64,000 bases of DNA, from contig CAILKO010000008.1 of the NCBI GenBank assembly GCA_903834835.1, positions 1 to 64,000 on the forward strand, read 5' to 3'. The position numbers were made by a program, and so were the translations under genes. The notes below the pieces were generated by a model, which did no database searches, had not been told where the DNA came from, and saw only the letters and a list, made by a program, of their open reading frames with translations. This DNA is from an uncultured Pseudomonadota bacterium. Its GTDB lineage: Bacteria > Pseudomonadota > Gammaproteobacteria > Burkholderiales > SG8-39. Of this stretch, positions 1 through 8,252 are shown one piece after another (positions within the stretch are counted from its first letter, which is position 1; every line of letters begins with the position of its first letter).

Positions 1-143
1 ATCGTTCGATACGGGTGAGATGTCTGTAGGCCATTTGGGCAACTTTGACTGTGGTGGTTGAGGCGGCTCGGATGCTATGGCATCTCGCCCACCCCCTCCA
101 CGGTTCATCAAACGTTGCACTTAGAAGTTGAATTCACCCTGCT

Positions 144-719
144 CTAATCCTCCCCGCCCGGTGCAAGTGAACTGATCAGGCGCCGTCGGGCACGCGCCCG
201 CCAGGCGCTTCGCACATGCAATCGCCATCCGAGATCGACCGCGAAGTAGCCGAGAACGGCGAGCGTGAGTCCCAGCGCAGGCAGGCCGGCGGCAAGCGGC
301 TTGCCGAGCGCGAGCATCCAGTCGAGCATCGCGACCGTGGAGTCGGCCGCGTGGCTCCAGTCGAACTCGAACGGCACGATGCTGCGGTCGCTGACCGGGT
401 GACCGAGGATCAGCCTGCCGTACTCGTAGGCGACCAGGTAGAGCGGCACGATGGTGAGCGGGTTGGTGTAAAGCGTCACCAGCAGTGCGACGGGGAGATT
501 GCGCCTCAGGGGCAGCGCGAGACCCAGCGCGCACAGCATCTGCAACGGGCCCGGCACCAGACCTGCGAACAGGCCGATGGCCACCGCCCCTGAGACCGAA
601 CGCCGGTTGAGATGCCAGAGATTCGGGTGCTGCAGACGCCTGCCGAATAGCGCGATGAGCCGGTGCGATCGGATGGCATCCGCATCGGGCATGTGCTTGC
701 GCAGGAATTTTCTCGGCAT
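144..719 (-). CDS. DUF2062 domain-containing membrane protein
   Basis: 191 aa ORF with the motif GLFAGLVPGPLQMLCALGLALPLRRNLPVALLVTLYTNPLTIVPLYLVAYEYGRLILG typical of DUF2062. Confidence 0.85.
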   Translation of the reverse strand: MPRKFLRKHMPDADAIRSHRLIALFGRRLQHPNLWHLNRRSVSGAVAIGLFAGLVPGPLQMLCALGLALPLRRNLPVALLVTLYTNPLTIVPLYLVAYEYGRLILGHPVSDRSIVPFEFDWSHAADSTVAMLDWMLALGKPLAAGLPALGLTLAVLGYFAVDLGWRLHVRSAWRARARRRLISSLAPGGED

Positions 720-834
720 GCTGGCAGGGTTTCGCTGGAATGATTGTATCGGTGTGGTCCGCGCATCCGCTCATGTTCGGTCACCACTCCTCTAATATTC
801 CGCCTTCAGAAACCATCGCTGGAAGAAAGCAACA

Positions 835-1962
835 ATGAGCCGTCCTCTGGAAGGTCTGCTGGTACTCGCGCTGGAGCAGGCGGTTGCCGCTCCGTATTGC
901 AGTTCGCGTCTGGCCGACGCGGGCGCGCGGGTGATCAAGGTCGAGCGCGCTGAGGGCGACTTCGCGCGCTACTACGACCGCGCGGTAGGCGAGATGTCGA
1001 GCTATTTCGTCTGGCTGAACCGTGGCAAGGAAAGCCTCGTGGCTGACCTGAAGAATCCGCGTGATCTCGCCCTGCTTCAGGCAATCGCGGCGCGCGCCGA
1101 TGTGTTCGTTCAGAACCTCGCCCCCGGCGCGGCCACGCGCGCGGGTCTCGGATCGGAGGTGCTGCGCGCCCTGCATCCGCGTCTGATTACCGTCGACATC
1201 ACCGGCTATGGCGAGACCGGCGAGTATGCGGACATGAAGGCCTACGACCTGCTGGTGCAGGCGGAGAGCGGGCTCGCCAGCATCACGGGTCATCCCGCCG
1301 GTCCTGGTCGGGTCGGCGTGTCGGTGTGCGACATCGCCTGCGGCATGGCAGCCCATGCTGGCGTGCTGGAAGCACTGATCGAGCGCGGCCTGACGGGCAG
1401 GGGCAAGGGGCTGAAGACCAGCCTGTTCGACGGCATGGCCGACTGGATGAACGTGCCGCTGCTGCAGTACGAGGGTACGGGGAAGGCCCCGGCACGGGTC
1501 GGTCTTGCGCACCCGACGATATGCCCCTATGGCGCGTTCGAGACGCGGGACGGCGCGCTGGTGCTGATCTCGATCCAGAACGAGCGCGAGTGGGCCGACT
1601 TCTGCGCGCACTTCATGCAGGATGCGGATCTGAGAACACGTTCCGGCTACGAGACGAATGTGGCGCGCGTGGCGAACCGCGCCGTTGTGGATGGCCATGT
1701 CGGGGAGGTTTTTGCGCGGTGTACACGCGACGAAGCCGCGGCCCGGTTACGGAAGGCCAACACCGCGTTCGGCTTTGCCAACGACGTTCCGGGATTCGCG
1801 CGCCATCCGGCGCTCAGGCGCGTGGAAGTCGGCACGCCCTTCGGTCCTGCGAGAATCGCTGCGCCGCCGGTGCTGGACGCCGAAGGCGGCCGCGCGCTCG
1901 GTCCGGTGCCGGCACTCGGCGCGCACAGCGCCGCGATACGTGAGGAGTTTCAGCCTGGCTGA
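835..1962 (+). CDS. CaiB/BaiF family CoA-transferase
   Basis: 375 aa; N-term RPLEGLLVLALEQAVAAPYCSSRLADAGARVIKVERAEGDFAR, and NRGKESLVADLKNP, typical of class III CoA-transferases. Confidence 0.93.
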   Translation: MSRPLEGLLVLALEQAVAAPYCSSRLADAGARVIKVERAEGDFARYYDRAVGEMSSYFVWLNRGKESLVADLKNPRDLALLQAIAARADVFVQNLAPGAATRAGLGSEVLRALHPRLITVDITGYGETGEYADMKAYDLLVQAESGLASITGHPAGPGRVGVSVCDIACGMAAHAGVLEALIERGLTGRGKGLKTSLFDGMADWMNVPLLQYEGTGKAPARVGLAHPTICPYGAFETRDGALVLISIQNEREWADFCAHFMQDADLRTRSGYETNVARVANRAVVDGHVGEVFARCTRDEAAARLRKANTAFGFANDVPGFARHPALRRVEVGTPFGPARIAAPPVLDAEGGRALGPVPALGAHSAAIREEFQPG

Positions 1963-2867
1963 GCGGCTCGGCCGGCGCCGGGAGGCAGCCCGTAGAAGCG
2001 TGCTGGATTCTCCACGAGTATCTTCCTGAGCAATACGGGATCGGAGGTCGTCTCGTACAGCCAGTCGAGCAGCATGCCGTACTGCGGCAGCCTCCCGGTC
2101 TCGAAGATGCCTACGTGGGGCCAGTCGCTGCCCCAGACCATGCGTTCCGGCGCAGCCTCGATCAGCGCGCGGGCATAGGGGAGCGTGTCGGTCCACGGCG
2201 CGCTCCCGGCCGAGCGGCGGAACGGACCGAGGATTTTCACCATGCAGTCCGCATTGCGCGCGAGGTGCAGCACCGATTGAAAGCCCTCGCCGCCGAAGCC
2301 CTTCGCAATGTCAAACCAGCCCATGTGGTCGATGACGAAGGGTATCGTCAGTTTCAGGAGCTTCGGCATCAGCGCCGGGTACTCGTCGCCCTTCAGGCAG
2401 AGCTGAAGGTGCCAGCCGAGCTCCGCACAGCGTGCAGCGACTGCGTCGATATGCTCGGGCCCAACGCCGCCGCCCGCGACTGTCTGGATGCGCGTGCCGA
2501 CAACGCCGGCCGCCTTGAGCTCGGCGAGGTCGCTGTCCGGGGTATCAGCATCGATGACCGCGACGCCGCGCAGGCGATCGGGTCGCGCGCGCAAGGCCTC
2601 GAGCACGAGCCGGTTATCCGTCCCGTGCACGCTCACCTGCACGAGCAAACCGTAACGCAATCCGGCGCAGTCCAGCATGCGGATAAAATCGTCCACGCCC
2701 ACCGGGGGCGGATCGTAGTGCCGGTTCGCCACCATCGGATAATGCTCGGGCAGGCCGATCATGTGTACGTGGGTATCCCATCCGCCCGCGGGCGGCGTGA
2801 AGCGCACCGGTGCGGAGGCGGGCAGGGGGGCAAGGCAGGCAGGGGCGGGGCTGTTTTCCTGGGTCAT
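1950..2867 (-). CDS. Amidohydrolase (2-pyrone-4,6-dicarboxylate hydrolase-like)
   Basis: PPAGGWDTHVHMIG...FVIDHMGWFD...MVWGSDWPHVG motifs; start set at MTQENSP (2867) rather than the ORF-track start at 2960. Confidence 0.85.
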   Translation of the reverse strand: MTQENSPAPACLAPLPASAPVRFTPPAGGWDTHVHMIGLPEHYPMVANRHYDPPPVGVDDFIRMLDCAGLRYGLLVQVSVHGTDNRLVLEALRARPDRLRGVAVIDADTPDSDLAELKAAGVVGTRIQTVAGGGVGPEHIDAVAARCAELGWHLQLCLKGDEYPALMPKLLKLTIPFVIDHMGWFDIAKGFGGEGFQSVLHLARNADCMVKILGPFRRSAGSAPWTDTLPYARALIEAAPERMVWGSDWPHVGIFETGRLPQYGMLLDWLYETTSDPVLLRKILVENPARFYGLPPGAGRAAQPG

Positions 2868-2916
2868 ATGCGGTTCGCCTGAGTGTCGTAAGGTCCCATA
2901 GTCGAGGAGAGAGAGT

Positions 2917-4107
2917 ATGAGGCAAGGCTTCCGCGTCGTCGACGCCGATACGCACGTCAACCCGTCTACCGATGTCCTGCTCCGCTATGCCGACGGCGAG
3001 CTGAAACAGCATCTTGGCGAGCTGCAGGCCTACATTCAGCAGATCGACACCAAGCCGGGACGGGGCGACGACGAGAGCAAGAAAAGCTACGGCTCGATCG
3101 TGGTCAAGCCTGTCCGGCTGCAGCGCGTTGCGGGCCGCAAGCCGAGCGCGACCGTCGACATCAAGGGGCCGGTCGGCTTCCTCTCCACCACGACCGAAAT
3201 GGTCACAACGCGCAAGGTGCAGTCCGGCGTCGGCGAGGACAACGCAAGGGGGCGGCTGGAAGACATGGACATTGAGGGGCGGGACGTGGATTTCGTGATC
3301 CCGGGCCCCTGGGCGTACGCTGCGCCGACCCTGCCGCTGCATCTCACGCGCGCGCTGTTCGATGCCTATCACCGGTACATGGCGGATTTCTGCTCGGCGG
3401 ATACGAGTCGCCTGAAGAGCATGATCGTGGTGCCGGCGAACGATCCCGAGCACGGTGCGAAGGTGATCCGCGCGCTCGCCAACGCGCCCTGGGTGTCGGC
3501 CGTCTGGCCGTCCATGCCTGAGGGTCTGCCGGTAGACGATCCGGAACTCGATCCGATCTGGGCCGCAGCGAACGAGGCGAATCTGCCCATCATGTACCAC
3601 GCATTCACCGTCGAGCCGCCGTACTTTCCCGGCTATCGCGACCTCTGGGATAACGCGGCCGTCGGGCGCTGCGCCGGGCAGACCTGGGGCGGGCAGCGCT
3701 TTCTCTCCTACATGCTGATCAGCGGGGTGATGGATCGCTACCCGAATCTTCGCGTGGCGACTCTGGAATCCGGCCACGGATGGCTTCCGCACTGGCTGAC
3801 GCGCCTGACGCGGCAGATCGCCTATGTAAAGGGGTCAGTGCCGCCGGAGCTCAAACACACGCCGCTCGAGTTTGCGCAGATGGGACGGGTGTTCTGCTCG
3901 ATCGATGTTTCAGAGGGCGTCGAGATGACCAAGTCGGTGATCGACCTGCTCGGCGACCAGGTACTGATGTTCGCTTCCGATTATCCGCATCCCGAGACAA
4001 CTTTTCCGAAGCACGTCGATTCGGTCGTCGCATGGCGCGAGCGCCTTGGAGACGAAGCGCTGCGCAAGATGCTCTGGGACAACGCCGCGCGCTTCTTCCG
4101 TCTCTAG
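2917..4107 (+). CDS. Amidohydrolase family protein (ACMSD-like)
   Basis: 396 aa; VVDADTHVNP start and LMFASDYPHPETTFP metal-site motif. Confidence 0.88.
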   Translation: MRQGFRVVDADTHVNPSTDVLLRYADGELKQHLGELQAYIQQIDTKPGRGDDESKKSYGSIVVKPVRLQRVAGRKPSATVDIKGPVGFLSTTTEMVTTRKVQSGVGEDNARGRLEDMDIEGRDVDFVIPGPWAYAAPTLPLHLTRALFDAYHRYMADFCSADTSRLKSMIVVPANDPEHGAKVIRALANAPWVSAVWPSMPEGLPVDDPELDPIWAAANEANLPIMYHAFTVEPPYFPGYRDLWDNAAVGRCAGQTWGGQRFLSYMLISGVMDRYPNLRVATLESGHGWLPHWLTRLTRQIAYVKGSVPPELKHTPLEFAQMGRVFCSIDVSEGVEMTKSVIDLLGDQVLMFASDYPHPETTFPKHVDSVVAWRERLGDEALRKMLWDNAARFFRL

Positions 4108-4184
4108 ACTCCGGTCGGGTGCGGGCCGGCAAGTGAATCGGCCCGGAGTCGCTGACCCCGGGCTGCGCATCCGTCCCCTGGAAC

Positions 4185-5162
4185 TTATTCGGCCTTGATG
4201 TTTGCGGCCTTCGCTAGCTGCGCGTAGCGCTTCACATCGTTGCGGATGATGTCAGCGAACTGCTCCGGACTGATGGGGTTCATGTCGAAGGACTGCGCTT
4301 TGCCCTGCTTGATGACGTCCGGCTGGGACATGGCGCGGTTGATCGCCGAGTTCAGTTTGTCGACGATCGCCTTGGCGGTGCCGGCACGTGCGACGATGCC
4401 GTATTCCACGCCATAGTTGAATCCGGGCAGACCGGCGGCGTCGGCGACCGAGCGCACGCCCATTGCATCGTCCCCGAGGAGGAGGGTCGACAGGCCGAGC
4501 GCACGCAGCTTTCCTGCCTTCACGTTCGGAACGATCGACTGCCAGCCCGAGACGGCGTAGTCGATGTCGCCGCGCAGCACGGCCGCAACCGCCTCCGCGC
4601 TCGCGCGGTACGGCACGGCGACCACGTTGATGCCTGCTCCGGTGGCAAGCGCAGCCCCAGTCAGGTGCATAATGCCTGCCACGCCGGTCGCGCCGTAACG
4701 CAGCTTACCCGGGTTGGCCTTGGCGGTGGCAATCAGTTCTTTCAGGTCCTTGATCGGCGAGGACGCGTTCACATAGACCGCAAGGTTAGAGGTATAGACC
4801 CGGCTGATCGCCGCGAAATCACGCACCGCGTCATAGGGCGCGTCGCCGCGCGCGGCGGGATAGATGGCCCACTGGCTGGAATCCGGCGCAAACAGCGTGT
4901 AGCCGTCCGGTGCCGAGTTGACCAGGTCCATGACAGCCGGAACGCCACCGCCACCGCCCTTGTTCTCGATTACTACAGGTTGGCCGATCGACTCACTGAT
5001 ATAGGGCGACATCGCCCGGGTGATCAGGTCGGGGCCGGATGCAGACGGGTAGGGAATGATGATGCGCACCGGCTTGGACGGATAGGCCTGAGCCATGGCA
5101 GCTGCCGGCACGAGCGCGCCACTCAAGGCGAGCAGAGCGAATTTGAACGACGAGTGGATCAT
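4185..5162 (-). CDS. Tripartite tricarboxylate transporter substrate-binding protein (Bug/TctC)
   Basis: Signal peptide plus AYPSKPVRIIIPYPSASGPDLITRAMS...VVIENKGGGGGVPAVMDLV. Confidence 0.92.
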   Translation of the reverse strand: MIHSSFKFALLALSGALVPAAAMAQAYPSKPVRIIIPYPSASGPDLITRAMSPYISESIGQPVVIENKGGGGGVPAVMDLVNSAPDGYTLFAPDSSQWAIYPAARGDAPYDAVRDFAAISRVYTSNLAVYVNASSPIKDLKELIATAKANPGKLRYGATGVAGIMHLTGAALATGAGINVVAVPYRASAEAVAAVLRGDIDYAVSGWQSIVPNVKAGKLRALGLSTLLLGDDAMGVRSVADAAGLPGFNYGVEYGIVARAGTAKAIVDKLNSAINRAMSQPDVIKQGKAQSFDMNPISPEQFADIIRNDVKRYAQLAKAANIKAE

Positions 5163-5225
5163 GATTCCCTTCTCCTGTGCATCGGCGGAACCCAGTCCCG
5201 CGCTTGATGGAAGTCGTGACTGAGA

Positions 5226-6206
5226 CTACTGGAGTTTGATATTCGCGACCTTGGCGACGGCACGGAATCGCTCCAGATCGCCACGGATCCGCGCGCCGAA
5301 CTCCTCGGGGGTCGAGGCGTTGACGTCGTACTCGAGCTTCTTGAGGGCCTCCAGGTACGGGGCGTCGCGCTGTGCATCAGCGACCGCGCGCGCAAGCTTG
5401 TCGATGATGGGCTTCGGTGTCGCCGCATTCGCCACCAGTCCGATTTCAGCTGAGAAGTTGAAATCCTTCAGGCTTGTGGATTCCGCGACCGACGGAGACT
5501 CCGGAACATACCTGTCGCGCCGGCTGGCCGCGTTCGCCAGGATGCGAAGGCGCCCAGCCTGCGACAGCGAGCGCAGCGAACTCAGGCCCGCAACTGCATA
5601 GTCCAGGTCGCCGCCGAGTACCGCGGCGACGGACTCGGCGCTCGCGCGATAGGGAACGGCGAGCGTATCGATGCCGGCGGAAACGCGAAACGCCTCGCCA
5701 ACGAAACGCATGATGCCGTCGACGCCCGTCACCCCGAATTTCAGCGCGCCGGGCTTCTCCTTTGCGCGTGCTATCAGATCTGCCATGGATTTCAGCGGCG
5801 AGCTTGCCGACACGAAGAAGAACAGACCGTTTTTGTACATGAGGCTGATCGGCGCAAAGTCCCGTAGGGGGTCGTAGGGCAGGTCACTTCGCAAGGCGGG
5901 GAAAGCAGCCCAGTGCCCGTTGTCGGACATGAACATGGTGTGGCCGTCGGCTGGCGCATTTTTCATGTCGAGGATCGCGGGGACCCCGCCGCCACCCTGC
6001 TTGTTTTCAACCAGTACGTTCTGACCGAGTACCTTGCTCATGCCGCTCGCGAGGCCGCGTGTAACGAGATCGGGACCGGTGGCACCCGGATAGGGAACGA
6101 TGATGCGCAGCGGGCGGTTCGGGAACTCCTGCGCAAGGGCGGCGAAAGACAGGACGCTCGCCGCGGCGAGCAAGGTCAATCTGCGGGCGGTACGATGCAA
6201 GACCAC
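5226..6206 (-). CDS. Tripartite tricarboxylate transporter substrate-binding protein (Bug/TctC)
   Basis: FPNRPLRIIVPYPGATGPDLVTRGLASGMSKVLGQNVLVENKQGGGGVPA; paralogous to its neighbours. Confidence 0.92.
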   Translation of the reverse strand: MVLHRTARRLTLLAAASVLSFAALAQEFPNRPLRIIVPYPGATGPDLVTRGLASGMSKVLGQNVLVENKQGGGGVPAILDMKNAPADGHTMFMSDNGHWAAFPALRSDLPYDPLRDFAPISLMYKNGLFFFVSASSPLKSMADLIARAKEKPGALKFGVTGVDGIMRFVGEAFRVSAGIDTLAVPYRASAESVAAVLGGDLDYAVAGLSSLRSLSQAGRLRILANAASRRDRYVPESPSVAESTSLKDFNFSAEIGLVANAATPKPIIDKLARAVADAQRDAPYLEALKKLEYDVNASTPEEFGARIRGDLERFRAVAKVANIKLQ

Positions 6207-6244
6207 AATTCCTCCGATTACGGTTTGTGCCTGTAGGTGCAGCG

Positions 6245-6273
6245 GGAGTAGATCGCCTTGTGCGATCTACTCC
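6245..6273. other. Intercistronic stem-loop (12-bp perfect stem, 5-nt loop)
   Basis: GGAGTAGATCGC-CTTGT-GCGATCTACTCC, overlapping the stop of the 6267..7247 receptor gene. Confidence 0.65.
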
Positions 6274-7247
6274 GCCTTGATGTTCGCGCTCTTCACGACG
6301 CGTCGAAAGTGTTCGAGGTCGCTGCGGATCTGGGCGGCGAACTCCTCGGGCGTATTCGATGCGACGTCATACTCGAGCTTCTTGAGTGCATCCAGATAGG
6401 CCGGCTCCTTCTGCCCGTCGGCCAGACTCTTCGCCAGTCGGGCGATCACCGGCCTGGGCGTTCCCCCGCGCGCAACCAGGCCGACTTCAGCGACGAAGTT
6501 GAATTCCTTGATGCCGGTCGACTCGACCACCGTCGGGACATCGGGCACGACACGGTCGCGTTTCGAGGCCGCCGTCGCGAGGATGCGCAGACGGCCCGCC
6601 TGCGCAAGCGAACGAATGGACTGCAGGCCGGCCACTGCGTAGTCGAGATCTCCGCTGATCACCGCGGTCGCCGCCGCCGCGCTATTGCGGAATGGAACTG
6701 CGATCGTCGTTACGTTGGTAGAAAGACGAAACGCCTCTCCGACGATGTGCATGATTCCCCCGATGCCGGACATGCCATATCGCAGAGAGCCCGGCTTTTC
6801 CCTGGCGCGGGAGACCAGATCGTTCAAGGTTCGGAACGGCGAGTTTCCGCCGACAAAGATGAACAGGTTGTTGGAGTAGACGAGGCCGATGGCCGCGAAA
6901 TCCTTCAGCACGTCGTAGGGCAGGTCGTCGCGCACGGCAGGAAAGACAGCCCATTGGCTTGAATCGGGCAGGAACAGCGTGTGGCCGTCCGGCAGAGAAT
7001 TCTTGAGATCCATCACAGCCGGGACGCCGCCACCGCCTGCCTTGTTTTCCACGACGACTGGCTGGCCGAGGTTCTTGCTCATGCCGACGGCCAGGCCGCG
7101 GGCCACGATGTCCGGTCCGCCACCTGGTGGATAGGGCACGACGATACGTAGCGGACGGCTGGGAAACTCCTGCGCGCACGCACAGAACGCGAGCGCCAGC
7201 CCCGCAATTCCCGCCGCGAGGCGGACCGACGACTTCAAGTACGACAT
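6267..7247 (-). CDS. Tripartite tricarboxylate transporter substrate-binding protein (Bug/TctC)
   Basis: FPSRPLRIVVPYPPGGGPDIVARGLAVGMSKNLGQPVVVENKAGGGGVPA. Confidence 0.92.
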   Translation of the reverse strand: MSYLKSSVRLAAGIAGLALAFCACAQEFPSRPLRIVVPYPPGGGPDIVARGLAVGMSKNLGQPVVVENKAGGGGVPAVMDLKNSLPDGHTLFLPDSSQWAVFPAVRDDLPYDVLKDFAAIGLVYSNNLFIFVGGNSPFRTLNDLVSRAREKPGSLRYGMSGIGGIMHIVGEAFRLSTNVTTIAVPFRNSAAAATAVISGDLDYAVAGLQSIRSLAQAGRLRILATAASKRDRVVPDVPTVVESTGIKEFNFVAEVGLVARGGTPRPVIARLAKSLADGQKEPAYLDALKKLEYDVASNTPEEFAAQIRSDLEHFRRVVKSANIKAE

Positions 7248-7280
7248 GCTTTCCTCCGGAAATCCTTGCTTGTGATTCGC

Positions 7281-7305
7281 TGGCCCGGGGCCTGGCCCCG
7301 GGCCA
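7281..7305. other. Intercistronic stem-loop (11-bp perfect stem, 3-nt loop)
   Basis: TGGCCCGGGGC-CTG-GCCCCGGGCCA read directly, between the hydrolase stop and the Bug start on the minus strand. Confidence 0.7.
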
Positions 7306-7313
7306 AAGGCCGA

Positions 7314-8141
7314 TCAGTTAGAAAAGAAATTGTCCACGAGCTGCACGAAGCCGTCCTTCTTCTCGATCTGCGTCCAGTGACCGCACTCGCCGAAGACGTG
7401 CAGATCGGAATGCGGAATGAGCGAGTGCAGGCGCAGGCTTGCGGAGAGCGGCACGATGCGATCGTCGCGCCCATGGATCACGAGCACGCGGTGCTTGAGC
7501 GCGCGCAGTTTCTCGTCAGGAGTTGCGAGCGCCGCGATATGGCGCTGCCGGTTCGGGCCGGGAAACAGGCGCGAATAACTTTCCTGGTAGCCCGGCCGGA
7601 TGCTGGCTTCGTAGCGCGACTTGACGAGATCATCCGTCACGATGGATGTGTCAAATGCGAATGTCATGATCGCATTGCGCATGTTCTCGATCGAGGGCTG
7701 GTAGCCCCAGACCGCATCCAGCTCGGGGGTCATGTCGAAATGCGTGCCCGAAGCGCCCATCAGCGCGAGTCGGTCGAGCCGGTCCGGGTGACGTGCGGCG
7801 GTCGCGAGGGTCAGGCCGCCGCCGAAGGAGTTGCCTACTACGTGCGCTTTCTTTACGCCGACGGCATCCATGAAGCCGATCAGGTGGGCTACCCAATGCT
7901 CCATGTCATAGACCTGGTCCGCCTTGCGCTCGGTGTAGCCGAAGCCCGAGATATCCGGCGCGAGCACGCGGTAGCGCTTGGAAAGTGCCGGGATCACGAG
8001 GCGCCAGTTGGCATAGGCGGTGACGCCCGGGCCGGAGCCGTGGATCAGGATAAGAGGCTGGCCGTCGCCCGCCTCCAGGTAGTTGGTCTTCAGTCCGGCC
8101 GCAACGACCGATTTCCCGATCTCGGGATCCGCTTGTGCCAT
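7314..8141 (-). CDS. Alpha/beta hydrolase, meta-cleavage product hydrolase-like
   Basis: LILIHGSGPGVTAYANWR, GNSFGGGLTLA nucleophile elbow, VIHGRDDRIVPL, GHWTQIE; resembles DmpD/XylF/MhpC-type hydrolases. Confidence 0.88.
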   Translation of the reverse strand: MAQADPEIGKSVVAAGLKTNYLEAGDGQPLILIHGSGPGVTAYANWRLVIPALSKRYRVLAPDISGFGYTERKADQVYDMEHWVAHLIGFMDAVGVKKAHVVGNSFGGGLTLATAARHPDRLDRLALMGASGTHFDMTPELDAVWGYQPSIENMRNAIMTFAFDTSIVTDDLVKSRYEASIRPGYQESYSRLFPGPNRQRHIAALATPDEKLRALKHRVLVIHGRDDRIVPLSASLRLHSLIPHSDLHVFGECGHWTQIEKKDGFVQLVDNFFSN

Positions 8142-8252
8142 GGGTCTCTCCTCGCAAGAAATGAACGAACTCGAACAAACTGGATGGAATATCGCGGGCG
8201 AAGCTTACCAGCCCGGAGGTCATCCTACCCGCCTCTGCAGCGTTGATATCCC

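Noticed and set aside
4107-4150. GACTCCGG...CCGGAGTC hairpin between convergent amidohydrolase and Bug genes
   Set aside because: Ordinary convergent-gene stem-loop with no T-run; too weak to list as a terminator.
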